Positions 46,706-56,798 of a stretch of DNA of 64,000 bases are shown here, piece after piece. Both the position numbers and the translations under genes were made by a program. Under the pieces are notes generated by a model. It was not told the origin of the DNA, did no database searches, and was given only the letters and a program-made list of their open reading frames with translations. The stretch lies in contig NZ_JAAKEL010000001.1 of assembly GCF_011039205.1 (NCBI RefSeq), positions 310,001 to 374,000 of the forward strand, read 5' to 3'. This DNA is from Dysgonomonas sp. ZJ279. Its GTDB lineage: Bacteria; Bacteroidota; Bacteroidia; Bacteroidales; Dysgonomonadaceae. How positions within the stretch are numbered: position 1 is the first letter of the stretch; each line of letters starts with the position of its first letter.

Positions 46706-48106
46706 TTATTCTCTGTCCGAATATCTACTAAAGATAAGTCCCATTTTCATGTTTTTCTCATCTGTTCTCAATATAGCAGATGTAGGACTCATTAAGTTAT
46801 AGATACCTGATGTCACATTTACATACGAAGATCCTGAAACAACTCTTTCCGTAAGCCTGTTTACCGGTATTATGGTGTATTTGAGATCAGGGATAGAGTT
46901 TTTGTCCATGTTTTTATAATGATCGGCATAGTAATTGATCAACTGGGATATATTATAGCTATTAAGCGAGAATTCGTAAGTATTTGTACCTGTATTTCTT
47001 GGCATAAGGAAACTCGATATATTATTCTCAAGTCTCTTATTCGGGAAGAAAGTCGGAAGAGAATCGCTATTTACAAATAAAAGCATTGCCGGTCTTTGTA
47101 ATTTTGAAGCAGTCTCTTCTTCAGTGAAACCTTTTATGTTGAATGTCGCTGAATTTACTATTTTATTAGCACCCATTTTTCTGATTATCTCACCTAACGG
47201 AATGGTCAGCTCGGTAGCTACACCTGCAGGTGTTTTCAGATAAGATCTTGTAAGATCGGTGTTTTCTAAAAGTGCCGGATCTATTTTGTTTTGAATGCGA
47301 TTCATCTGTATAACCTCCGGTGTCACAGCAAGGCTGAATATCGAAGTTCTGATTGAATCTGCAGTGTCACCACTATTACGACCTACATACTTATAAAAAA
47401 TATCTAATGTAGTGTTGCTAACATTTAGAAGCGTACCATTACCAAAGTTAGTAGTAACATATATTCCGCGGAAGAATGTCTTTCTCAGTGATTCTGAATC
47501 TTTAAATGTTCCGGGATTTGTTTTCCACTCTTTAAGGAATCTTTGTCCGAAAAGTGTATCTACCTGCGTTGTAATCATTCTAGGTCCAACAGAGCCATCG
47601 CTATATTTTATTTGATATGCATCATTAACCGTAAAAGATCCGCTACCCAATAGATCTGCCGGGTCATAAAAATCTTTTGGATTAATATTTGTATAGAAGT
47701 TTTTTACTAATGGCGTGTTAAGTTCGTATGTAGATATTCCCATTAGATTTGTGGAATCTCCGCTGAAGCTCGAAAAAACAACATTTACTTGTACAGAATC
47801 TATCGAAAATGTTTTGTTTTTGAATGCCATGTCTTTAGGACAATAAAATTCAGACAGATAGTCTGATTTAACTTTTCCGAATATCGGATCAATATACTCG
47901 CCAAGAACTCCTGCTGCTGTACGAGCATAAATGCGATCTTCTAATGAAATAGTTTTTGCTGTGATCACAACAGTGTCAACACTAACGTATATACTGTCAC
48001 TCTCGGTCTGGATAGAGCTTCCAACCGAATGTAAATCGTCATCACAAGCGATAAAGCTTATAGCAAGAAGTGCTATTATAAAACCTAATAATGTCTTTAT
48101 TTTCAT
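46706..48106 (-). CDS. DUF4270 lipoprotein
   Basis: 466 residues. The signal MKIKTLLGFIIALLAISFIAC ends in a lipobox Cys at residue 21, followed by DDDLHSVG, which fits surface export rules. The mature protein is beta-rich with the DUF4270 start (VDTVVITAKTISLEDRIYART) and GEYIDPIFGKVKSDYLSEFY. The function is unknown. It follows the GT5-like gene by 98 bases, a pairing seen in other Bacteroidetes as I recall. Confidence 0.87.
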   Translation of the reverse strand: MKIKTLLGFIIALLAISFIACDDDLHSVGSSIQTESDSIYVSVDTVVITAKTISLEDRIYARTAAGVLGEYIDPIFGKVKSDYLSEFYCPKDMAFKNKTFSIDSVQVNVVFSSFSGDSTNLMGISTYELNTPLVKNFYTNINPKDFYDPADLLGSGSFTVNDAYQIKYSDGSVGPRMITTQVDTLFGQRFLKEWKTNPGTFKDSESLRKTFFRGIYVTTNFGNGTLLNVSNTTLDIFYKYVGRNSGDTADSIRTSIFSLAVTPEVIQMNRIQNKIDPALLENTDLTRSYLKTPAGVATELTIPLGEIIRKMGANKIVNSATFNIKGFTEEETASKLQRPAMLLFVNSDSLPTFFPNKRLENNISSFLMPRNTGTNTYEFSLNSYNISQLINYYADHYKNMDKNSIPDLKYTIIPVNRLTERVVSGSSYVNVTSGIYNLMSPTSAILRTDEKNMKMGLIFSRYSDRE

Positions 48107-48204
48107 TCAGAATTAATTATTAAATGAATTTGGGCATCAAATATCCACAAAAAATACTGTTCTCAAAAGATAAACAGTATTTTTCTAGTTTTATTTTAGA
48201 TACT

Positions 48205-49014
48205 TTAAATATTATCGTAAAAATTATTGATTGCATCCACCGAAGCCGCAACGTCTCCTTGGTAAGGAAGGAATTTTTTACCTGAAGCATTGGCATATTC
48301 CAGTACGGTAGGGTTTATTGTTTCTTCGCTTTGTATGATTCCATCAGCATATTGCATAGCAAACTTGCAAAGAGCCTCATAGCTGACCTCTCCTTTTGTC
48401 AAGTCGGCAACATCTGCATCTTTAATTCCGTCGAATTTTAATTTATTTGCAAAATTAGCACTGAAAGGTTGTTTAAAGTCGTCATTGTATAATGAGTATA
48501 CAATTTTTGAATTTTTGAAGCAAGGATCGTCAGCGTATGCTTTTTTAATATAAAGACCGGTAAGTGCAGTCATCCATCCATGGCAGTCTATAACGTCAGG
48601 TATCCAGCGTAATTTTTTTATTGTTTCCAACACTCCTCTTATGTAGAATATACTGCGCTCGTCATTATCTGTGAATTCAACGCCTTCGTCTGTTGCGGTT
48701 GTAGCTTTGCGTTTGAAAAAATCCTCATTGTCGATAAAGTAGATTTGCATTCTGGCTGCTTGTATAGAGGCAACTTTGATAATAAGAGGGTGATCGGTGT
48801 CGTCTATAATCAAATTCATTCCCGAAAGACGGATAACCTCATGGAGTTGATTTCTTCTCTCGTTGATATTACCGAATTTAGGCATAAATGTCCTGATTTC
48901 CTTACCTTTTTCTTGTATAGCTTGTGGTAAGTATCGGCAATTTACTGAGATTGGAGACTCCGGAAGATAAGGTGTTATCTCTTGGGTAATGTATAAAATT
49001 TTCTTTGTGCTCAT
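48205..49014 (-). CDS. GT5-only glycogen/starch synthase-like protein
   Basis: 269 residues from the ATG at 49014; a TTG at 49080 would add a spurious hydrophobic stretch. The fold resembles the N-terminal GT5 domain of GlgA: KKILYITQEITPYLPES, then VIDCHGWMTALTGLYIKKAY. The C-terminal GT-B half is absent, and the donor-binding Lys-x-Gly-Gly-Leu of true GlgA is replaced by PESPI. It is therefore probably not a normal glycogen synthase. It is divergent from panC. Confidence 0.85.
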   Translation of the reverse strand: MSTKKILYITQEITPYLPESPISVNCRYLPQAIQEKGKEIRTFMPKFGNINERRNQLHEVIRLSGMNLIIDDTDHPLIIKVASIQAARMQIYFIDNEDFFKRKATTATDEGVEFTDNDERSIFYIRGVLETIKKLRWIPDVIDCHGWMTALTGLYIKKAYADDPCFKNSKIVYSLYNDDFKQPFSANFANKLKFDGIKDADVADLTKGEVSYEALCKFAMQYADGIIQSEETINPTVLEYANASGKKFLPYQGDVAASVDAINNFYDNI

Positions 49015-49046
49015 TTGTCTTATTTTACAGAACTGAATTGAAAGCA

Positions 49047-49081
49047 CAAAGATAATAAAAAAAAATCTTGTTATTTGCAAA
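49047..49081 (-). promoter_or_regulatory. Putative promoter for the GT5-like gene
   Basis: On the minus strand a TTTG (49081-49078) and TATCTTTG (49054-49047) are 23 bases apart, slightly longer than usual spacing. Confidence 0.45.
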
Positions 49082-49244
49082 CCAGACTTAACAAATTGCT
49101 GATTTTTTTGGTTTTATCTCAATTGTTATGAATTATTAGATATCTGTCTACGTTAAATTTGAAAACAAAAAAGAATGATTGTTTCACCGTTACATAAATA
49201 TTTAGTTGCTTTGTATCCTCTTTAGGAATATATAGACTAAAAGA

Positions 49245-50093
49245 ATGGATTTAATACACACCGTTAGTAAGTTGCAGGAGGCGATTTCGGCTCTGCGAAC
49301 AAGTGGTAAAACTGTCGGCTTCGTTCCGACAATGGGAGCGCTTCATGCCGGACATTTATCATTAGTGAAGCAGTGTCTTATCGATAATGATATTTGTGTA
49401 GTTAGCATCTTTGTTAATCCTACGCAGTTTAATAATAAGGAAGATCTTGTAAAATATCCACGTAACCTTGAGCGGGATAGTCAATATCTTACTCAGGCAG
49501 GAGTCTCGATAATTTTCGCTCCATCCGAAGAAGAGGTTTATCCGGAACCTGATACCCGTCAGTTCGACTTTGGTCAGATCGACAAGGTGATGGAAGGGAA
49601 GCATCGTCCCGGACATTTTAACGGGGTAGCACAAGTGGTAAGCAGATTGTTTGATATTGTAAAACCCGATAAAGCATATTTTGGTGAAAAAGATTTTCAG
49701 CAGTTAGCGATTATCCGGGCAATGGTTAAGCAACTTGCCTTACATGTGGAAATTGTCGCTATGCCTATTGTCCGCGAGAATTCGGGGTTGGCGATGAGTA
49801 GCCGTAACGAGCGACTGACGGCTGAGCAAAAAGAGATTGCGATAAATATATCGAAGGTTCTTTTTCAAAGTAAAATATGGGTCGGTGATTATTCTGTCCA
49901 AGACCTGGTGAAAAAAGTAGTTGAAACTATAAATTCATTCGACGGTCTTGATGTCGAGTATTTTGAGGTTGTAGACGGGTATTCGCTACAATCTATTACT
50001 GATTGGTCAGAAGCCAATTACGTTGTAGGATGTATAGCCGTATATTGCGGAGAAGTACGCCTCATTGATGATATTGTTTATATTAAAGCATAA
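49245..50093 (+). CDS. panC: Pantothenate synthetase
   Basis: Joins pantoate and beta-alanine with ATP. The 282 residues include the HIGH-like FVPTMGALHAGHLSLVKQ, GEKDFQQLAIIRAM and the KMSKS-like SSRNERL. It is 20 bases upstream of panD, whose product makes beta-alanine, so the pair supplies pantothenate for CoA. coaD of the same pathway lies about 10 kb downstream in the window. Confidence 0.97.
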   Translation: MDLIHTVSKLQEAISALRTSGKTVGFVPTMGALHAGHLSLVKQCLIDNDICVVSIFVNPTQFNNKEDLVKYPRNLERDSQYLTQAGVSIIFAPSEEEVYPEPDTRQFDFGQIDKVMEGKHRPGHFNGVAQVVSRLFDIVKPDKAYFGEKDFQQLAIIRAMVKQLALHVEIVAMPIVRENSGLAMSSRNERLTAEQKEIAINISKVLFQSKIWVGDYSVQDLVKKVVETINSFDGLDVEYFEVVDGYSLQSITDWSEANYVVGCIAVYCGEVRLIDDIVYIKA

Positions 50094-50113
50094 TAGCTAA
50101 ATAGTAGAAAGAT

Positions 50114-50467
50114 ATGATTGTAGAAGTTGTAAAATCGAAATTACATCGAGTTACAGTAACTGAAGCTAATTTAAATTACATAGGAAGTATTACTATTGAT
50201 GAAGATTTGATGGATGCCGTGAACCTGATAGAAGGCGAAAAGGTACAGATAGTCGACAATAACAATGGTGAGCGTCTCGAAACCTATGTTATCAAAGGTG
50301 AGCGCGGTTCGGGAGCAATCTGCCTTAACGGAGCTGCTGCGAGAAAAGTGCAACCGGGTGATATTGTTATCATTATGTCGTATGCTCAAATGGATTTCGA
50401 AGAAGCTAAATTGTTCAAACCATGGGTGGCATTTCCCGATACTAAAACAAATAAGCTTGTGAAATAA
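50114..50467 (+). CDS. panD: Aspartate 1-decarboxylase
   Basis: Converts aspartate to beta-alanine with a pyruvoyl cofactor. The 117-residue proenzyme has the self-cleavage site Gly24-Ser25 in [15 protein letters not shown], and the conserved [18 protein letters not shown]. Size and motif are typical. A hairpin overlapping its stop may end part of the transcription; the MATE gene begins 32 bases later. Confidence 0.97.
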   Translation: MIVEVVKSKLHRVTVTEANLNYIGSITIDEDLMDAVNLIEGEKVQIVDNNNGERLETYVIKGERGSGAICLNGAAARKVQPGDIVIIMSYAQMDFEEAKLFKPWVAFPDTKTNKLVK

Positions 50468-50478
50468 CAAGTTTTTTT
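50453..50478 (+). terminator. Hairpin overlapping the panD stop
   Basis: An AAGCTTGT-type arm (50453-50460) pairs with ACAAGTTT (50467-50474) and leads into seven T. It could be a partial terminator before the MATE gene. Confidence 0.5.
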
Positions 50479-50498
50479 CTACTAACTTTTCCACATTT

Positions 50499-51833
50499 AT
50501 GTACTCCTATAAAGATATATGGCGGGTGAGCGTTCCTATAATGCTCGGGTTGCTGGCTCAAAATGTAGTTCAGGTAACCGCTACCTATTTTCTTGCATCT
50601 ATTGGTGAAGGAGCTAAGGTTGCGCAGAGCGCGTCCGGTTTAGCCGGTATTTATTACATTGCTTTCTTTACGTTGTGTTTCGGTTTCAGTATCGGTGGTC
50701 AGATAATGATCAGTCGTCGTAATGGAGAGGGGAATCATAATAAAATAGGAAGTATTGTCATACAAGGTGTTTTGTTTTTAGAGTTACTTGCTCTCATTCT
50801 TGTGGTGGGCTCGTCTTTAATGACAAAGTTTATCCTACCTAAATATATAGACTCGGCAGAAGTATATCAAGCTATGCAAGCCTATCTTTCGTGGCGTATA
50901 TTCGGATTGTTCTTTTCTTCTATAAATGTAATGTTCCGTGCATTTTACGTCGGTATTGCCCGTACTCGCGTCCTTACAGTGAATGCTGTAATTATGGCAG
51001 TCGTAAACTGTATAGGTGACTATGTGCTAATCTTCGGGAATTTTGGATTCCCTAAAATGGGTATCGAAGGTGCCGGTATTGCTGCCGTTATATCTGAAAT
51101 AGCTTCAGTCCTGTTCTTTGTTATCTACACATTGAAGACAGTCGATTTGAAGAGATACGGATTTATGAAAATGCGGTTTAGATTTTCTATAATACGTAGT
51201 ATATTAAATATTTCGTCTTTTACGATGGTGCAGTATCTGATATCTATGTCCACTTGGTTTCTGTTCTTTATGGCAATGGAGAAGCATTCGGTCGATGCGC
51301 TGACTATAACAAATATCGTTCGTAATTTCTATATGCTATTCTTTATTCCGATGAATGCCTTCGCTACGACTGCCAATACGCTGGTCGGAAATACGATGGG
51401 AGCTGGACGGATAAAAGATGTGATACCACTTGTTAAAAAAATATGCAGCTTGAGTATAGGGATTATATTTATTGTAATGCTCTGTACTGCCATTATGCCC
51501 GAATTTTGGATATCATTTATTACTCCCAAAGATTCGCCGGAATTAATTGGCTTATCAGTAAATCCTTTGCTGGTAGTTGTGTTAGCTTTACCTATTTGTA
51601 GTGTCAGCACTGTAATATTTAATTCTATATCAGGAACCGGAAATACACGTGCGGCTCTTTGTCTGGAAGTGATAACTCTTGTGGCCTATATCCTCTATAT
51701 GATTTGGATCGTAATGTATAAGCAAGCTTCGGTTGCAGTATGTTGGACTGTTGAGTATGTATATTGGGGTGGCCTGCTCGTTTTGTCTTTTATTTACCTC
51801 AGATATGCGAGGTGGCAGAATAAGCGAATTTAG
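50499..51833 (+). CDS. MATE family efflux transporter
   Basis: A 444-residue exporter of drugs or metabolites using Na+ or H+. Twelve hydrophobic segments are visible. The N-terminal SVPIMLGLLAQNVVQV and the second-half NTLVGNTMGAGR are family signatures. It is close to panD but the metabolic link is unclear. It converges with trmN6, leaving five bases between them and no hairpin. Confidence 0.92.
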   Translation: MYSYKDIWRVSVPIMLGLLAQNVVQVTATYFLASIGEGAKVAQSASGLAGIYYIAFFTLCFGFSIGGQIMISRRNGEGNHNKIGSIVIQGVLFLELLALILVVGSSLMTKFILPKYIDSAEVYQAMQAYLSWRIFGLFFSSINVMFRAFYVGIARTRVLTVNAVIMAVVNCIGDYVLIFGNFGFPKMGIEGAGIAAVISEIASVLFFVIYTLKTVDLKRYGFMKMRFRFSIIRSILNISSFTMVQYLISMSTWFLFFMAMEKHSVDALTITNIVRNFYMLFFIPMNAFATTANTLVGNTMGAGRIKDVIPLVKKICSLSIGIIFIVMLCTAIMPEFWISFITPKDSPELIGLSVNPLLVVVLALPICSVSTVIFNSISGTGNTRAALCLEVITLVAYILYMIWIVMYKQASVAVCWTVEYVYWGGLLVLSFIYLRYARWQNKRI

Positions 51834-51838
51834 TAGGG

Positions 51839-52552
51839 TCACAGCTTCAAATAAAAGTCTTTCGTTAGATTTTTGAAATCATCAGTATATACATGCCTTT
51901 CTTTTTCAATAACCAGATCATCCTCTACTAAAGGAATATTTGCCTTTGAAAATTCCATTAGCACTCTTTTGGCTGTAGACATAGGGGTAGGAAAGATATT
52001 TGTAATGTGAGATATATAGAGTCCACTCTTTGCAGCTAAAGTAATAAGGGTATTCTTTTGCTCGTAAGGAAATATTATAGACAAATGTCCGTTATCTGCC
52101 AAATGCTTTGAGGATAGGGCAATCAGCTCTTCAATATATAAACTATCGGTATGGCGTGCTAAAGTGCGTTGCTTATCGGGCGATTTTAACGATTGCAGGA
52201 AGAATGGGGGATTAGAAACAATTACATCATATTTGATACTATTCCGTTTTGCAAAATCCTGAAATGATATATGTTGGCATTTGATGAGTTTGAAAAAAGG
52301 TGATTGTTTTATATTATCATTAGCTTGCTCCACAGCATCTGTATCAGTGTCTATTGCATCTATTTCAGTATCGTTTTTTCGCTGTGCCAGCATTAAAGAT
52401 ATTAAACCGGAGCCTGTTCCTACATCAAGTATTCTCTTTGCGCCTTCCAGTTTGGTCCATGCACCAAGTAATGTGCCGTCTGTACCTACTTTCATGGCGC
52501 ATCGGTCATGATAGACAGTAAATTGTTTAAATTGAAAATACGGATTAGCCAT
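51839..52552 (-). CDS. trmN6: tRNA1(Val) (adenine(37)-N6)-methyltransferase
   Basis: SAM-dependent methyltransferase of the YfiC family, 237 residues. Motif I is ILDVGTGSGLISLMLAQR (about 41-58) and the catalytic motif IV is VSNPPFF (around residue 112), as in N6-adenine methyltransferases. An FKQFTVYHDRCAMKVGTDG N-terminus is typical of YfiC. It is monocistronic and divergent from lon. Confidence 0.9.
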   Translation of the reverse strand: MANPYFQFKQFTVYHDRCAMKVGTDGTLLGAWTKLEGAKRILDVGTGSGLISLMLAQRKNDTEIDAIDTDTDAVEQANDNIKQSPFFKLIKCQHISFQDFAKRNSIKYDVIVSNPPFFLQSLKSPDKQRTLARHTDSLYIEELIALSSKHLADNGHLSIIFPYEQKNTLITLAAKSGLYISHITNIFPTPMSTAKRVLMEFSKANIPLVEDDLVIEKERHVYTDDFKNLTKDFYLKL

Positions 52553-52694
52553 GCGGTTTGATCAAACTGACAGATTCTTATACTTTTAAACTCTTGGCAT
52601 AGATTTTGCTCTATAATCAGACAAAGTTAGTTATAATTCTGTACTTTTACACCCTCTTAAATTTAAAAGAGAAATATATAAAAAGGACATAAAT

Positions 52695-55175
52695 ATGTTT
52701 AAAAATAAGAAAGATCTTCTAGGTATTGGTGAAAGTGATGAACCTGTTATTTCAATCATTACAACCGATTTGATCGATGGAGACTGCTATATAAACGAAA
52801 AGGATTTGAAGGAAGAATTGTTTATTCTACCCCTTCGTAATACTGCTATATTCCCGGGAACAAGTTCGCCGATTGCTGTGGCAAGGAAAAAGTCGATGAA
52901 GCTGATAAAAGCCGCTAACCGCCAAAAAGGCAAGTTGGTCGGCCTTATTTGTCAAAAGGATTCCGACATAGACGATCCGGAAAAGGACGATTTGTATCCG
53001 GTGGGTGTTATTGCCGAAATTATACGTGTGATCGAGTTACCCGACAGCGATAATGTTACCGTTATATTCCAAGGTAAAAAGCGCTTCAGATTGACAGATG
53101 TAACGCAAACAGAACCGTTCTTAAAAGGACGTTATGAGATATTAGAAAGTGTTCCCGCATTGAAAACCGATTCCGAATATAAAGCATTACTTGATTCTAT
53201 TCGTGAATTAATGGTTCAGATGCTACGCATGTATGGAGATCCTCCCAAAGAGTTTATTCAGCGAATGAACTCGGAATCTGTTAAATCTGTTTTGGTAAAC
53301 TATTGTTGCACGAACCTTCCGGTATCGGGCGCTGAGAAACAGGCTTTGCTGGAGATTAACGACGAGAAAGAACGCGCTTATAACTTGCTGGTCATTCTCA
53401 ACCGCGAGACTCAGATGATGGAAATGAAGCTCAATATCCAGATGAAGACTCGAGAGGAACTGAATCAACAGCAAAAAGAATATTTCCTACAACAGCAAAT
53501 AAGAACTATTCAAGATGAGTTGGGTGGCAATCCACAGCAAGCCGATATCGAAGAGTTTAAAATCAGAGGTGCGAAGAAAAAATGGAGTAAGGATGTTGCT
53601 CAGGCATTTGAGAAAGAAATAAGTAAACTGGAACGTTTACACCCTCAATCGCCTGATTATTCAACTCAATATACCTATGTTGAGACATTGCTCGACTTAC
53701 CTTGGAACGAATATACAAAAGATAATTTCAATTTAAAGAATGCGCAAAAAGTACTTGATCAGGATCATTTCGGACTTGAAAAAGTAAAAGAGCGTATCAT
53801 AGAGCATCTTGCTGTGTTAAAACTGAAAGGCGATTTGAAATCTCCTATTATTTGCCTTTATGGCCCTCCGGGAGTTGGTAAAACTTCTTTGGGTAAATCG
53901 GTCGCAAAGGCTTTAAATCGCAAATATGTGCGTGTCTCGTTCGGTGGATTACATGATGAATCTGAAATCAGAGGACATCGTCGTACATATATCGGTGCTA
54001 TGCCCGGTCGCATTATTCAGAATATACTGAAAGCGGGTTCATCTAATCCGGTATTTGTATTGGATGAGATCGATAAAATAGGATCAGATTTTAAGGGTGA
54101 TCCGTCATCGGCTTTGTTAGAGGTTTTGGATCCAGAGCAAAATTTTGCATTTCACGATAACTATTTGAATATAGATTACGACTTGTCGAAAGTGATGTTT
54201 CTGGCAACAGCCAATAATCTATCTACCATATCGCAACCGTTATTGGATCGTATGGAGTTGATAGATGTTAGTGGATATATTATCGAAGAGAAAGTGGAAA
54301 TTGCTTACCGCCATCTTGTTCCTAAGCAATTGGAAAATCACGGCTTAACAAAAGATGCGATTAATATTCCGAAGAAGACATTAGAAAAGATTGTAGAAAA
54401 CTATACAAGAGAATCGGGGGTTCGCGAATTGGATAAAAGAATCGCGGAGCTTATGCGTAAACTTGCTCGAAAAGTTGCTTCTGACGAGGATTACAAGAAA
54501 ACGATAGAGCCTGCTGACTTGCAAGATTATCTTGGAGCTGTAAAATATAGTAGAGATCAATATCAAGGTAATGATTATGCCGGAGTGGTTACCGGTTTAG
54601 CCTGGACGTCGGTTGGTGGAGAGATATTATTTATCGAAACATCTTTGAGCCGAGGTAAAGGTAGTAAACTCACCCTTACGGGGAATCTAGGCGATGTTAT
54701 GAAGGAATCAGCTGTTTTGGCATTAGAATATCTTCATTCGCATAGTCAATATTTAGGCATAGATGAATCCATTTTTGAAAACTGGAATGTGCATGTGCAT
54801 GTGCCCGAGGGTGCTATACCAAAAGATGGCCCATCGGCTGGTATAACCATGATTACATCTTTAGCTTCTGCTCTTACTCAACGCAAGGTTAAACCTAATC
54901 TGGCTATGACAGGTGAGATTACTTTACGAGGAAAAGTGCTTCCGGTGGGTGGTATCCGTGAGAAAATATTAGCTGCTAAACGTGCCGGAATAAAAGAGAT
55001 AATTCTTTGCAAAGAAAATAAAAAAGATATAGAGGAGATCAAACCGCTTTATTTAAAAGGGTTGACGTTTCATTATGTTGGAGATATCAAAGAGGTTCTC
55101 GATATAGCCTTGTTGAAAGAGAAAATAAAGCATCCGCTCGATTTAGTAGCGAAAGATAATAAATCGGTAAATTGA
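52695..55175 (+). CDS. lon: ATP-dependent protease Lon
   Basis: 826-residue cytoplasmic AAA+ serine protease. The N-terminal substrate domain starts near [14 protein letters not shown]. The ATPase holds Walker [12 protein letters not shown], and DEIDKIG. The protease domain has catalytic Ser714 in KDGPSAGIT and Lys757 in [14 protein letters not shown]. It stands alone with a terminator after it. I see no heat-shock-type operator. Confidence 0.97.
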   Translation: MFKNKKDLLGIGESDEPVISIITTDLIDGDCYINEKDLKEELFILPLRNTAIFPGTSSPIAVARKKSMKLIKAANRQKGKLVGLICQKDSDIDDPEKDDLYPVGVIAEIIRVIELPDSDNVTVIFQGKKRFRLTDVTQTEPFLKGRYEILESVPALKTDSEYKALLDSIRELMVQMLRMYGDPPKEFIQRMNSESVKSVLVNYCCTNLPVSGAEKQALLEINDEKERAYNLLVILNRETQMMEMKLNIQMKTREELNQQQKEYFLQQQIRTIQDELGGNPQQADIEEFKIRGAKKKWSKDVAQAFEKEISKLERLHPQSPDYSTQYTYVETLLDLPWNEYTKDNFNLKNAQKVLDQDHFGLEKVKERIIEHLAVLKLKGDLKSPIICLYGPPGVGKTSLGKSVAKALNRKYVRVSFGGLHDESEIRGHRRTYIGAMPGRIIQNILKAGSSNPVFVLDEIDKIGSDFKGDPSSALLEVLDPEQNFAFHDNYLNIDYDLSKVMFLATANNLSTISQPLLDRMELIDVSGYIIEEKVEIAYRHLVPKQLENHGLTKDAINIPKKTLEKIVENYTRESGVRELDKRIAELMRKLARKVASDEDYKKTIEPADLQDYLGAVKYSRDQYQGNDYAGVVTGLAWTSVGGEILFIETSLSRGKGSKLTLTGNLGDVMKESAVLALEYLHSHSQYLGIDESIFENWNVHVHVPEGAIPKDGPSAGITMITSLASALTQRKVKPNLAMTGEITLRGKVLPVGGIREKILAAKRAGIKEIILCKENKKDIEEIKPLYLKGLTFHYVGDIKEVLDIALLKEKIKHPLDLVAKDNKSVN

Positions 55176-55183
55176 TAATTAAG

Positions 55184-55216
55184 TAAGTGTAAATCCCAGA
55201 TTTGCACTTATTTTTT
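55184..55216 (+). terminator. Terminator after lon
   Basis: A 12-bp stem (55184-55195 with 55199-55210, one G-T pair), three-base loop, then T6. Confidence 0.88.
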
Positions 55217-55236
55217 AAACAAAATTCTTACATTTG
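55201..55236 (+). promoter_or_regulatory. Putative promoter for DUF4199-GT2
   Basis: TACATTTG at 55229-55236; a TTTG at 55201-55204 is 24 bases upstream, a little far. It overlaps the lon terminator. Confidence 0.42.
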
Positions 55237-55254
55237 TACCTCAATAAAGTAAAC

Positions 55255-55785
55255 ATGGAAGAAAAGAAAGCATCGATAATCAACTACGCTATGCACTATG
55301 GCGCTATATTGGGGCTTTTCTGGGCTTTTAAGTATTTGGTTTATGTAGGAGCCAGTTATTGGGAGCATTTTATCTATCTGTATTATTTGCTGAATGCAGG
55401 GACCTTCTTTCTTATCTATATTTTTTATTTTAGATATAAGGAATCCGATACAGAAAAGATGAAATCGGCATTACAATGTGCTGTTTTTACTATTTTGGCT
55501 TGTTTCTTTGCATCCTTTTTCGAAGGAGCAATGATATACCTTCATTATAAGTTTATCGACCCGGGTTATTTTGCCCAAATGATTCATCCTTTTACCGAGT
55601 CTATAGAGCAGGTAAAGAAGATGGATATGATGTCGGATGAAGAGTTTGCCGAATCTAAAAAGATTCTTTATTCGATTTTCAACAATAGAGGAACTTATAT
55701 ATTGGGTAAATTTATCGGTAATACCTTCATTGGGCTAATTTTTGGTGTATTGATAGGAGCTCTTGGTAATAAAAAATATAATTAA
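55255..55785 (+). CDS. DUF4199 membrane protein
   Basis: 176 residues from the ATG at 55255; the TTG at 55234 sits in the -7 box. Four hydrophobic segments (about 8-24, 34-52, 64-84 and 147-167) match DUF4199 proteins of unknown function. It is just upstream of the GT2 gene, an arrangement common in Bacteroidetes, so it may help that enzyme. Confidence 0.86.
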   Translation: MEEKKASIINYAMHYGAILGLFWAFKYLVYVGASYWEHFIYLYYLLNAGTFFLIYIFYFRYKESDTEKMKSALQCAVFTILACFFASFFEGAMIYLHYKFIDPGYFAQMIHPFTESIEQVKKMDMMSDEEFAESKKILYSIFNNRGTYILGKFIGNTFIGLIFGVLIGALGNKKYN

Positions 55786-55789
55786 CCGG

Positions 55790-56737
55790 ATGGATATATC
55801 TGTAGTCATACCACTGTTTAACGAAGAAGAATCTCTTCCCGAACTTTATGCTTGGATTAAGCGAGTAATGGACGAGAATAGTTTCTCGTACGAAGTTGTC
55901 TTCGTTGATGATGGAAGTACAGACCATTCGTGGGATGTTATATGTGGACTACAAAAAGATTCGCCGAATATAAAGGGTATCCGTTTTAGACGAAATTATG
56001 GCAAATCACCTGCTTTGCATTGTGCTTTTCAAAAAGTAGAAGGCGATGTTGTTATCACGATGGATGCTGATTTGCAAGATAGCCCTGATGAAATACCTAC
56101 TCTTTACAAAATGATAAAAGAGGAGAAATATGATTTGGTATCGGGCTGGAAGAAGAAACGCTACGATCCAATATCTAAAACTCTGCCTACAAAACTATTT
56201 AATGCTACTGCTCGAAAAGTATCAGGTATAAAACTACATGATTTTAATTGCGGGCTTAAAGCCTACCGCAAGAAAGTCGTTAAAAATATAGAGGTGTACA
56301 ACGATATGCACCGTTACATACCTTATCTGGCAAAAATCGCAGGATTTAATAAAATAGGGGAAAAAGAAGTGTGTCATCAAGCCCGTAAATACGGACAAAG
56401 CAAATTTGGTATGAGCCGTTTTATCAATGGGTATCTTGATTTGATGACATTGTGGTTCTTATCTAAATTTGGGCGCAAACCTATGCATTTCTTCGGATTG
56501 TGGGGTAGCGTTATGTTTTTTGTTGGGCTTATCGCTGTTATTATTGTTGGTTTTAATAAATGGTATGCTATGTATCAAGGAGTACCACATCCATTGGTTA
56601 CCAACTCTCCATATTTTTATATTTCGTTGACAATGATGCTTTTGGGTACTCAGTTGTTTCTTGCAGGTTTTCTGGGTGAGATTGTTTCCCGAAATTCGAG
56701 TGAGAGAAATAATTATAAGATAGAAGAAGAACTATAA
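55790..56737 (+). CDS. GT2 family glycosyltransferase (polyprenyl-phosphate sugar transferase type)
   Basis: 315 residues from the ATG at 55790. The GT-A domain starts DISVVIPLFNEEESLPEL, with VFVDDGSTDHSWDV and the metal motif DADLQDSPDEIP. Two C-terminal membrane segments (about 227-253 and 273-300) follow, as in dolichol/undecaprenyl-phosphate glucosyl- or mannosyltransferases (GtrB/DPM type). Acceptor and sugar remain inferred. It follows DUF4199 by four bases. Confidence 0.92.
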   Translation: MDISVVIPLFNEEESLPELYAWIKRVMDENSFSYEVVFVDDGSTDHSWDVICGLQKDSPNIKGIRFRRNYGKSPALHCAFQKVEGDVVITMDADLQDSPDEIPTLYKMIKEEKYDLVSGWKKKRYDPISKTLPTKLFNATARKVSGIKLHDFNCGLKAYRKKVVKNIEVYNDMHRYIPYLAKIAGFNKIGEKEVCHQARKYGQSKFGMSRFINGYLDLMTLWFLSKFGRKPMHFFGLWGSVMFFVGLIAVIIVGFNKWYAMYQGVPHPLVTNSPYFYISLTMMLLGTQLFLAGFLGEIVSRNSSERNNYKIEEEL

Positions 56738-56741
56738 AGCA

Positions 56742-56780
56742 AAGTGCCGGTTTCCTAGACGACCGGCACTTCTTTATTTA
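56742..56780 (+). terminator. Terminator after the GT2 gene
   Basis: A 10-bp GC-rich stem (56742-56751 with 56762-56771) and a 10-base loop, followed by a weak T-rich run. Confidence 0.75.
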
Positions 56781-56798
56781 ATATAAGATCACTAAAAA

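Noticed and set aside
49180-49187. Another TGTTTCAC half-site in the GT5-like/panC gap
   Set aside because: The following bases do not form the second half; chance match.
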